This document shows, piece after piece, positions 13,257 through 19,388 of a stretch of 19,388 nt of DNA (its first letter is position 1; each line of letters starts with the position of its first letter). The translations under genes and the position numbers were made by a program. This DNA comes from Candidatus Iainarchaeum sp. GTDB taxonomy: Archaea; Iainarchaeota; Iainarchaeia; Iainarchaeales; JAAZKV01. The DNA is taken from NCBI GenBank assembly GCA_028702895.1, contig JAQVNZ010000012.1, positions 1 through 19,388 of the forward strand, written 5' to 3'. The notes under the pieces were generated by a model, which saw only the letters and a list, made by a program, of their open reading frames with translations, was not told where the DNA came from and ran no database searches.

Positions 13257-14456
13257 TTTCTCATCTAATTGTTTTTTAAAAGTCGCATAATTATTCCAAT
13301 GCGTAGTGTACAAGAAATAATCCTGGTTAGTTATAATCGTATTAATATATGATTCAAACTTAATAATTGATTCAAGCTTAGACTCATCAGTCAATTGTGT
13401 TTCATTAATTAATGTATCAATCATTTTTAACCCTGGATCAGAATTTATTCTACCTAAATAAAAACCAGTTTGAGGTTCTATTAGAGGAGATAAATTTAAT
13501 TCAAGCATATCATTAATATCATTAACTTCTTTTTTTGTAAAAGCTATTACACAATGACCATTTATTTCTCCACTTTGTAAATCAAACATGTTCCCACAAA
13601 CTATTACTGGATGAACATACCCTTCTTCTAAAAAAACTTTTTTTGCATCCTCAAAATACCATGTGCTAGAATTATCTAACCAAAATCTTGTATTACCTTT
13701 TTCCCATGCAAATAACCTTATTTTTTTCCCTTCGTTAAAACAATCATTTAGAAGAGAGTTATATTCGGCTTTAAATAACAAAGCATAATCTTCACAATCC
13801 CCGCCTTTATTTGTAACAAATTGTTCAATACTTTGTAATTTATCTAATTTGTTTGATGTCCTCTCGTCATTTAAATATTTGAAATTTTGAAATTCTTTAT
13901 TAATTAAATGAAAACAAGCTAGATTTATTTCACAAGAACTCATGTTTTTTTGAAAACAATTGGCTTTTAAATCTAGCAAAATATTTCTTTGTTTTTGTGA
14001 TAAATAAGAATTTGTTTTAAACCACTCCATTGATGTTTGTATTTCGTTTTCATAATCAACTATTTTTTGTATTGTTAAATTAGTTTCTTTTTTTAATTCC
14101 ATAAAAGACACATCTAACTTTTGACTAGAATCGCGTAATTGATTATGCGCTAATTGTAATTGGTTTAGCGCAAACTCTAAATCAGAATTATTTTTTTCTA
14201 ACAAAAAAATATTTTCTTTTAAACCAGTTATTTCGTTTAACGAGTTTTCTTTAAACAAAAAAAATTCTTTTTCTAAAATATTTTTTTGTTCAATAACATT
14301 ATTTAAATTAAAAAACAAAAACATTATTATAATTAACAAAACCAATATTATCGCAAAAAATATTTTTTGATTAAAAGATTTAGTGGATTTTTGAACAGGA
14401 TATTTTTGGTTTAAAGGATCTTGATTTTGTAAAACCACAGATTTTTGTTTATGCAT
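13224..14456 (-). CDS. Membrane-anchored transglutaminase-like protein
   Basis: In this 410-residue protein, residues 1-30 are cytoplasmic and polar and 31-50 (KIFFAIILVLLIIIMFLFF) form a transmembrane helix. Residues 52-145 are a heptad-rich coiled coil. A transglutaminase-like cysteine-peptidase core follows: GGDCEDYA with C221, NGHCVIAF with H301, and a third-residue candidate in IEPQTG (E327). In this superfamily the Cys-His-Asp triad cleaves or links peptide bonds; here the third residue seems to be Glu or lies elsewhere. Topology puts the catalytic part outside the membrane, so a role in the cell envelope is plausible. Cysteines at 167, 175 and 181 lie just before the domain. Its ATG shares a promoter with the divergent BofA-like gene. 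Its 3' end lies in a tandem-repeat array. Confidence 0.7.
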   Translation of the reverse strand: MHKQKSVVLQNQDPLNQKYPVQKSTKSFNQKIFFAIILVLLIIIMFLFFNLNNVIEQKNILEKEFFLFKENSLNEITGLKENIFLLEKNNSDLEFALNQLQLAHNQLRDSSQKLDVSFMELKKETNLTIQKIVDYENEIQTSMEWFKTNSYLSQKQRNILLDLKANCFQKNMSSCEINLACFHLINKEFQNFKYLNDERTSNKLDKLQSIEQFVTNKGGDCEDYALLFKAEYNSLLNDCFNEGKKIRLFAWEKGNTRFWLDNSSTWYFEDAKKVFLEEGYVHPVIVCGNMFDLQSGEINGHCVIAFTKKEVNDINDMLELNLSPLIEPQTGFYLGRINSDPGLKMIDTLINETQLTDESKLESIIKFESYINTIITNQDYFLYTTHWNNYATFKKQLDEKKILLENILIK

Positions 14457-14474
14457 AATAATCTTGTAAGAAAA

Positions 14475-14486
14475 GAATATATAATC
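14475..14486. promoter_or_regulatory. Shared bidirectional TATA box
   Basis: Between two divergent ATGs only 50 bp remain. A symmetric TATATA (14478-14483) lies 24-25 bp from the minus-strand ATG (14456) and 26-27 bp from the plus-strand ATG (14507). One TBP site could serve both genes with leaderless transcripts. Confidence 0.5.
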
Positions 14487-14506
14487 TTTTTTACCATAAT
14501 ATTCTT

Positions 14507-14842
14507 ATGATTAAAAATTTGTTAAACCCGTTTATACTAAACTTTGCTAGTGACGTGGATTTTACTCAACCCATAATAGAAGAAGTAACATCTTTTTTGC
14601 CAAGTAATTTTATGTTAATATTAATTGGAATTGGTTTAATTATTGCAACTATTATTATAATCTTTTTTTTAAAAAAAATTATTATTAATTCTGTCATAGG
14701 GCTTGTTATTTGGGGAATTGCTCTTTTCGTTTTTAATATACCCTTACCATTAATTCCTTCACTAGTTGTTTCAATAATAATTGGCCCGGCCGGGATAGGC
14801 ACAATGTTATTACTAAACGCGTTTGGATTATTAGTAATATAA
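14507..14842 (+). CDS. BofA-like membrane protein
   Basis: This 111-residue protein is mostly hydrophobic. Predicted membrane segments are at about 34-55, 60-78 and 83-107. The pattern LKKIIINSVIGLVIWGIALF, then a GPAGIGTMLLLNAFG end, matches the pro-sigmaK processing inhibitor BofA family, which is common in archaea where sigma factors do not exist and the role is unknown. In Bacillus, BofA holds a membrane protease inactive; whether archaeal members act on a protease is unknown. The ATG lies 26-27 bp from the shared TATA box. It is followed by a uracil-DNA glycosylase gene after 48 bp, which uses an SD site and so may be on the same transcript. Confidence 0.7.
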   Translation: MIKNLLNPFILNFASDVDFTQPIIEEVTSFLPSNFMLILIGIGLIIATIIIIFFLKKIIINSVIGLVIWGIALFVFNIPLPLIPSLVVSIIIGPAGIGTMLLLNAFGLLVI

Positions 14843-14890
14843 AATTAATTTTTAAATAATTTAAAACCAGTTTTTTTAGAGGCGAGATTT

Positions 14891-15451
14891 TTGAATAATA
14901 TTAAATTAGATTCTTTTAAAAAAAAATATTTCACTCACGCTAAAAAACACGCTCTTTATAAAAATATTTTAAAAACAAATGGGAATATTGTTTTTGGTAA
15001 GGGTAGTGATTCGCCAAAAATAGTTTTTATTGGAGAAGCACCAGGTCAAAACGAAAACAAACAAGGCAAACCTTTTGTTGGTAGAAGTGGAAAATTATTA
15101 GATAAATGGATTATTAACCTAGGATTAAAAGAAACAGATTATCGTATTATTAATGTTGTGCCAATAATCCCTTTGAATAAAGCTAATGGAATTAGGCCAC
15201 CTAGTAAAGAGGAGATTAACTATTTTTTTCCAATAACCATAGAATATTTATCTTTGTTAAATCCTATAATAATTGTTTTATTAGGAAAGAGTGCTGCTAG
15301 TATTTTTGATAAGAGTTTAAAAGTTGGTGAAACAAAAAAAACTATGGATTATTCAATATTTTTTATTTATCATCCATCGTATTATATAAGACGCGGCGGA
15401 AAAGGGTTTGAAGATACGCTAGATAAGTTAAAAGTTTTTTTAGAAAAATAA
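14891..15451 (+). CDS. Family-4-like uracil-DNA glycosylase without Fe-S cysteines
   Basis: This 186-residue protein should remove uracil from DNA at the start of base-excision repair. Motifs of family 4 are clear: GEAPGQNE (48-55), GKPFVGRSGKLLD (59-71), INVVP (87-91) and HPSYYIRRG (161-169), with H161 as the conserved His. Family 4 normally has four cysteines that bind a 4Fe-4S cluster, two before VFGKG and two around the NVVKCRP and later region. This protein has no cysteine at all; the corresponding places are THAKKHALY and NVVPIIP. The start is TTG: GAGG (14879-14882) lies 8 bases upstream, and no other Met codon occurs before residue 152. A cluster-free variant or an inactive homologue are both possible. 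Confidence 0.8.
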   Translation: MNNIKLDSFKKKYFTHAKKHALYKNILKTNGNIVFGKGSDSPKIVFIGEAPGQNENKQGKPFVGRSGKLLDKWIINLGLKETDYRIINVVPIIPLNKANGIRPPSKEEINYFFPITIEYLSLLNPIIIVLLGKSAASIFDKSLKVGETKKTMDYSIFFIYHPSYYIRRGGKGFEDTLDKLKVFLEK

Positions 15452-15520
15452 TTTAAAACAAATTATTTAAACTAAACAAAAAACTATTTAAAAAAATAAA
15501 CGAACTTAATTCAAAAAAAA

Positions 15521-16297
15521 TTATCGTACGTATGGTAAATTATCTTTTGGTTTTTCTTCTACTAATGATTCTAATTGATGAGTTAGTTCTTTGAATGCTT
15601 TTTCAATTTGTTTTGCGTCTTTTTCAATTGTTTTCATGTTTAATTTAAAACCAAATCTTTTACTTAGTAATTCTAAAACGTTTTTTGCACTACCATGATC
15701 CCCATAAATTAATTGTGCATTTGTTTCACCCAGTAAACAAGCACCAGGAATATTATGTAATTGACCCAAACCAACTAGTAATCCAGCTACTCCTGAAATC
15801 AATCCTTCTTTTTTTTCTTTTCGAGCTCCAAGTTTAACCCAAGTTTCAATGGTAGAATCATCTGTTGCAGCTACTACTACACCAGGATTTTGATTTAATC
15901 TTTTATCCCCAATATTTAATCCAGCAAGAGTAATTATTTCTTTTATTCCAACTGATTTAAAAAAATTTAATAGTGTTTCAGCAAATTCGTAATGTTCGTG
16001 TGATGAACCAATCTTAAAATCTAGGGTTGGTTGTACTGGACCAGCAATTATTAAAAAATCTTTTTTCTTATAATTTAAATGATAAATCTCGTTTTTGATT
16101 AATCTTATTTTTGAGTTTTGTGTGTGAACACTTGGTGGAAAAGAATCTGATAATATTTCTGCTATTTTAACTGGTTTTAATTCTTTTAACAAATAGTCTA
16201 CGGCAATTTTTCCAACTAATCCTATCCCAGGCAAACCTACTAATAATACTCCGTCAGTTAGAGCAATCTTTTTAGTTAATAATATTTTTGTAGGCAT
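15521..16297 (-). CDS. PAC2-family protein (proteasome-assembly-chaperone-like)
   Basis: In this 258-residue protein of the PAC2 fold, the amino-terminal strand-loop VLLVGLPGIGLVGKIAVDYL (18-37), IIAGPVQP, ITLAGLNIG and VAGLLVGLGQ are typical. Residues 208-258 are a helical end (MKTIEKDAKQIEKAFKELTHQLESLVEEKP). Family members in eukaryotes and archaea assist or bind the 20S proteasome, often with a carboxyl-terminal HbYX tail. Here the end is LPYVR, so the Tyr is one place too early for a strict HbYX. The ATG at 16297 is chosen over an upstream TTG (16303) because TTTATATT is centred 26 bp before it. It converges with the uracil-DNA glycosylase gene. Confidence 0.85.
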   Translation of the reverse strand: MPTKILLTKKIALTDGVLLVGLPGIGLVGKIAVDYLLKELKPVKIAEILSDSFPPSVHTQNSKIRLIKNEIYHLNYKKKDFLIIAGPVQPTLDFKIGSSHEHYEFAETLLNFFKSVGIKEIITLAGLNIGDKRLNQNPGVVVAATDDSTIETWVKLGARKEKKEGLISGVAGLLVGLGQLHNIPGACLLGETNAQLIYGDHGSAKNVLELLSKRFGFKLNMKTIEKDAKQIEKAFKELTHQLESLVEEKPKDNLPYVR

Positions 16298-16402
16298 AAT
16301 CAATCAAATCAAAAAAGATAATATAAATGTTTCTTAAAAATTATTTTCAAATGATTATTCTCAAACAAAAGTTATTTTAAAAAAACTATTTTCTATTTTT
16401 TT

Positions 16403-16479
16403 ATTTTTTATTTTTTATTTTTTATTTTTTATTTTTTATTTTTTATTTTTTATTTTTTATTTTTTATTTTTTATTTTTT
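16403..16479. repeat. Eleven perfect copies of the heptamer ATTTTTT
   Basis: The A positions run every 7 bp from 16403 to 16473 without error. The array overlaps the end of the aIF2-alpha gene: its last three residues (NKK) and TAA stop are read from the repeat. Most of the 77 bp lies between aIF2-alpha and PAC2. Confidence 0.95.
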
Positions 16480-17234
16480 TCATTTTCTATTTTAAAAGTA
16501 AATGTTATCCCAGATTGTTTTGCTTTTTTTTCTGCTTTTTCAATAATTTTTATTAATTGAGCTTCAGCTTCTTTAAAAGTTGGTGCTAAACTTTCTACAA
16601 AATAAGTTCCTGCTCCCATATAAACTACGCTACAATCTTTTACTGATTCTATTTCTAAAAATAATTGTTTTAATGAATCTAAACCATTTTCTTTTATAGT
16701 TTTAGCAGTTATTTTTCCTTTAACAAGTTTTTTTGTTACAACAATATTTTTTTCAACTAATTCTTGTACCGGTTTTAACCATTTTTTATCAAGTATTTTT
16801 AAAACATCTTCTCCAAGAGCAACCTTATCAAATGCTTTGAATAATGAACCATACTCTTCTATTAATGGATCAGCAACTTCGTTCCAAACAATATCAAAAT
16901 CTTTTTTTTCTTGTTTTGCTAAAATAGCAATTAATTTTTCTTCTCTATTAACTTGTTTAAACTCGGTCATTTTTTTTCTATCCATTTGTGGAGAGATACC
17001 AGCAAAACTTAAATCAATTTGTTTTTTATCTAAATCAACATTAAGAACTTTTGCTACTCTAACCTGATTTATTTTAACAAGGTTTCTAATATTTTTTACC
17101 CACGAACTAGACACATTACTAATGTGTACAAAACCACGCCTATTAGGATATTCTAATAATTCTGCAAAAACACCATAATCTAGTACTTGTGTTATTTTTA
17201 CTACTACAAATTCGTCTCTTTCCGGAAAATCCAT
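16464..17234 (-). CDS. eif2a: Translation initiation factor aIF2 subunit alpha
   Basis: aIF2-alpha is part of the heterotrimer that carries initiator tRNA to the small ribosomal subunit. Counting from ATG 17234 (256 residues), residues 8-75 are an S1/OB domain (GVFAELLEYPNRRGFVHISN, then VRVAKVLNVDLDKKQIDLS). A helical domain spans about 85-165, and the alpha/beta domain at 170-250 contacts aIF2-gamma. Length is normal. A GTG nine bases upstream (17243) is in frame, but it is part of GTGAT, an SD site 4 bases before the ATG, so ATG is the start. The gene follows Gins51 after 45 bp with no clear TATA box, so they are probably co-transcribed. The Nop10 gene often found after it in archaea is not here. 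Confidence 0.93.
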   Translation of the reverse strand: MDFPERDEFVVVKITQVLDYGVFAELLEYPNRRGFVHISNVSSSWVKNIRNLVKINQVRVAKVLNVDLDKKQIDLSFAGISPQMDRKKMTEFKQVNREEKLIAILAKQEKKDFDIVWNEVADPLIEEYGSLFKAFDKVALGEDVLKILDKKWLKPVQELVEKNIVVTKKLVKGKITAKTIKENGLDSLKQLFLEIESVKDCSVVYMGAGTYFVESLAPTFKEAEAQLIKIIEKAEKKAKQSGITFTFKIENEKNKK

Positions 17235-17279
17235 TTCTATCACAATTATTTATTAATGCTAAGACTTAAAAGTCATTCC

Positions 17280-17813
17280 CTAAGCTTCTAGCGCAATTTT
17301 TCTAGTTAAAAATAGTTTTGAAACTTTTGTAGGCAATTCTACTATCTCGCCTTTCTGAAATGGACCATATTCTTTCATATCAGTCCCAACAAATGTAGGA
17401 ACATCTTTTATTATTTCCAATCTAACTAATTCGCTTTTAGTTGTTTTATTACCAAATAGTTTTTCATAACTAGAAGAATGACTTTCTAATAAGTTAACTA
17501 GTTTTTTAAAAAAATCTTTTTCTTGAACTGCCATATTATCAAAATCAATTTCTTTTGTATGCGAACTAATAAGCGCTTTATTCATGATTTTTTTTTCTCT
17601 TAACAAAAAAATTTCTTCAACTAATCGTTTAAGATTGGTAAAAGACCTAGAATTATTTGAAGAAAAATCTTTTAACGAGTCTAAATAATTCTTTTTTTCT
17701 TCTTCAATAAACGCTTCTAAAGAATCAATAAAATCGTCTTCTACTAAAACTAGTTTAGAAGTATTCTTTTCTAATCTATAAATTCGTCTTAATTCATCAA
17801 AATCAATTTTCAT
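17280..17813 (-). CDS. DNA replication factor GINS, Gins51 type
   Basis: Gins51 is a subunit of the GINS complex, which joins MCM and Cdc45/GAN in the archaeal replicative helicase. Counting from ATG 17813 (177 residues), residues 1-125 are helical (A domain: FDELRRIYRLEK, LKRLVEEIFLLREKKI). The end carries the small B domain VPTFVGTDMKEYGPFQKGEIVELP (138-161). The A-then-B order marks the Gins51 rather than Gins23 type. The frame extends 10 codons upstream, but a TATA-like AATAATT about 26 bp before 17813 favours the internal ATG. It lies directly after PriS in the same direction, a known archaeal pairing. No Gins23 gene is in the window; in many DPANN one GINS protein acts alone as a homotetramer. 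Confidence 0.88.
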   Translation of the reverse strand: MKIDFDELRRIYRLEKNTSKLVLVEDDFIDSLEAFIEEEKKNYLDSLKDFSSNNSRSFTNLKRLVEEIFLLREKKIMNKALISSHTKEIDFDNMAVQEKDFFKKLVNLLESHSSSYEKLFGNKTTKSELVRLEIIKDVPTFVGTDMKEYGPFQKGEIVELPTKVSKLFLTRKIALEA

Positions 17814-17843
17814 CCAAACCACTTTTTTAACCAAATTATTCAA

Positions 17844-18030
17844 AAAACTATTACAAACAACCCAATAAAATTAAGAGTGTTGTTTTTTTATTGCTATCTT
17901 AAAGCAAAAATAAAAATCAATTTACAACCCCGACAAATTAACTTATTTTCAAACAAATTAACTTATTTTCAAACAAATTAACTTATTTTTAAAAAAATCA
18001 AATTATTCTTAAAAAATCTTTCAAAAATAA
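17844..18030. other. Spacer between PriS and Gins51
   Basis: It holds the 20-bp tandem repeats and the likely Gins51 promoter (AATAATT near 17838 and just outside). Otherwise it is A/T-rich with no gene. Confidence 0.4.
17934..17993. repeat. Three tandem copies of a 20-bp unit
   Basis: The unit CAAATTAACTTATTTTCAAA starts at 17934, 17954 and 17974; only the third copy differs, with one C to T change. A decayed fourth may follow. It lies between the PriS stop and the Gins51 start. Confidence 0.85.
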
Positions 18031-19233
18031 TTAAACTATTTTTGCTACTCCTTTACCCAATAAAAATATTGCACAATATAATGGGACCTCAATATTTTCT
18101 TCTTTAAAAGGGCCAAAATTAATCCCGTTTAATTTGAATTTGGGAGTTTCACTAACAAATATTTTTGTTAAGGTTGCGTCAAATGCAATTGCATCAATAA
18201 AAGGATCGAATGATTCTAATTTATCCAAAGATAATTCTTTTGCCACAAACCCTGTTTCCCCGTGTAACGTATTAGGAACACGAATTATTTTATGCAAGTC
18301 AATACTAGTTTGTCTATCAATTGGAATCATTACTGTTTGTACTGCAAAGTCAAAAACTTTTTTCCAAAAATCCTTATTTGTTCTTGCCCCAACAGAAAAA
18401 AGATAACCCTGGTCTATTCCATTAATTATTTCTTCTCTGCTCTTAAGTATTTGATTTATCTTAGTTTTTGATAATAAGGTTATAAGAGATATTTCTTTTG
18501 AATCTTTTCTAAAAAAATCTTTTAACGCAACATTTATTCTTTTTACCCAAAAACCATTTTTTGGACAAATTAATTGTTTTTCAAATTCATATCCTAAATT
18601 AACATAATCTATCCCATAACCAGCAATATAATCTACTAATTCTATTCTAGATTTTTTGTTTAATAATTGGATTTCTTTATTTCTTAAGTGCATATGGTAC
18701 CCAGCTTTTCCAGAAAAATTTATGCTAATATTTTCTTTTAAAAAACCAAAATCATTTTCTATTAAATCAGCTAATCTAAAAACTTGTTTTTTTGTTTGTT
18801 TTAAACTATCTTCTAAAAACCATTGTTTTGTTTCTTTACCTTGAATTGTTTCTTTTACTTTTGATTCTTCTCCAAAAGTTTTTGTACACTTCCATTCGCC
18901 ATTAATTTTTTCACAATTATTTTTTATTTCATCAGCATCAAATTCATAGATTATATCTGAACTTAACCATTGTTTATTTGCCATTGGAGTATTACCTGGA
19001 AACGCATAACACGAATTAGAATAAGAAAAAAATAAGGGCGTTCTTTGTCTAAGAAATAAATTCATTGCAAATTCATTAGCAAAAGCCAGGTTTCGATTAG
19101 CAATTTTTCTTTTAAAAACACCATAACCAAATTCTCTTTTATCAATTTGATTAACAGAGCAAATAGTATTTTTTTCATAATATTCTCTAAATTTTTGTAT
19201 TAAAAAATTTTCTTCAACAGATTGATCATACAT
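18031..19233 (-). CDS. priS: DNA primase small (catalytic) subunit
   Basis: PriS makes RNA/DNA primers at the replication fork with the PriL subunit. Counting from ATG 19233 (400 residues), REFGYGVF is at 33-40. The metal-binding FDAD has D99 and D101, and the nucleotide-binding SGKAGYHMH is at 174-182. D306, R318 and H324 lie in IDRQTSIDLHKIIRVPNTLHG, the third catalytic region. C107 and C116 follow the DxD and may be part of the zinc site. Length is normal. An in-frame GTG 9 bases upstream (19242) belongs to the SD site AGGTGAT (19244-19238), which stands 4 bases before the ATG. The ATG overlaps the stop codon of the upstream gene, so the two are coupled. Confidence 0.93.
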   Translation of the reverse strand: MYDQSVEENFLIQKFREYYEKNTICSVNQIDKREFGYGVFKRKIANRNLAFANEFAMNLFLRQRTPLFFSYSNSCYAFPGNTPMANKQWLSSDIIYEFDADEIKNNCEKINGEWKCTKTFGEESKVKETIQGKETKQWFLEDSLKQTKKQVFRLADLIENDFGFLKENISINFSGKAGYHMHLRNKEIQLLNKKSRIELVDYIAGYGIDYVNLGYEFEKQLICPKNGFWVKRINVALKDFFRKDSKEISLITLLSKTKINQILKSREEIINGIDQGYLFSVGARTNKDFWKKVFDFAVQTVMIPIDRQTSIDLHKIIRVPNTLHGETGFVAKELSLDKLESFDPFIDAIAFDATLTKIFVSETPKFKLNGINFGPFKEENIEVPLYCAIFLLGKGVAKIV

Positions 19234-19388
19234 TAAAATCACCTTTATTTTTTTCTAAAAAATTTTTTTTACGATTATTTATTCTTAATTGAGTTAAATA
19301 ATATTTTACTGGATGAGCAAATTTTCTTTCCTCAATAGAAACTACTATTCCATATTCATCCATTTTTTTATAACTCGGAGCAGACAAT
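19226..19388 (-). CDS. Carboxyl-terminal end of an unknown gene (possible winged helix)
   Basis: The last 53 codons are visible and end with TGA at 19228-19226, which overlaps the PriS ATG. The segment DEYGIVVSIEERKFAHPVKYYLTQLR looks like the last helix and wing of a winged-helix DNA-binding domain, where a charged beta-hairpin is followed by YYLT. This is weak evidence from a short fragment. The overlap with PriS and the strong internal SD site show co-transcription. Confidence 0.5.
   Translation of the reverse strand, partial: LSAPSYKKMDEYGIVVSIEERKFAHPVKYYLTQLRINNRKKNFLEKNKGDFNV

Noticed and set aside
14566..14802. Minus-strand frame opposite the BofA-like gene
   Set aside because: The plus-strand frame has the membrane pattern, a TATA box at the right distance and family resemblance; this one has none.
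16298..16463. Missed Nop10 gene
   Set aside because: No frame with the CxxC-type zinc motif or sufficient length exists in this interval.
16403..16479. T-rich terminator for aIF2-alpha
   Set aside because: The T-rich strand is opposite to the transcript of aIF2-alpha; its own transcript is A-rich here.

Overview
The window is a very AT-rich archaeal chromosome segment. The evidence for Archaea is direct: a small DNA primase subunit (PriS), a Gins51-type replication factor, translation factor aIF2-alpha, a PAC2-family proteasome-assembly-type protein, an archaeal S-layer protein, TATA boxes about 26 bp before start codons, and GGTGAT-type Shine-Dalgarno (SD) sites. The compact genes, AT bias and protein set fit a DPANN-type lineage (Woesearchaeota/Pacearchaeota-like). 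That placement is inference.

Layout. 1-781: the amino-terminal part of a membrane glycosyltransferase, minus strand, cut by the window edge. 943-1913: a HEPN/MNT toxin-antitoxin pair. 1970-2734: an unknown membrane-anchored protein. 2816-5595: two AAA-type ATPases with a DUF4143-like tail. 5780-8356: the S-layer protein with terminator, leader and promoter. 8639-12285: an ATPase-rich tract with an internally deleted ATPase relic, a probable second relic, an intact DUF234-type ATPase, an amino-terminal ATPase relic with nonsense codons, and a third intact DUF4143-type ATPase. 12365-13000: a winged-helix protein. 13224-14456: a membrane-anchored transglutaminase-like protein. 14507-15451 (plus strand): a BofA-like membrane protein and a family-4-like uracil-DNA glycosylase without cysteines. 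15521-19388 (minus strand): PAC2 protein, aIF2-alpha, Gins51, PriS and the tail of one more gene.

Two modes of gene start are visible. Genes at the head of a transcript mostly have a TATA box 25-27 bp before an ATG and little room for a leader, so they look leaderless. Genes inside operons, or with leaders (PriS, aIF2-alpha, S-layer, the winged-helix protein), have a GGTGA/GTGAT site 4-6 bases before the ATG. This rule places several starts downstream of the longest open frame.

The most unusual part is 0.9-12.4 kb. Each ATPase carries its own, different palindrome beside its TATA box, and the deleted relic still has one. Two ATPases share an almost identical 3' end joined to strongly diverged 5' parts. 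One ATPase gene sits between 72-bp direct repeats. Together with the HEPN/MNT pair, this reads as a fast-recombining island of self-regulated ATPase cassettes beside the surface-layer gene. The 12.3-19.4 kb part is mostly housekeeping (replication, translation, repair, protein quality control), with several tandem repeats near gene ends.
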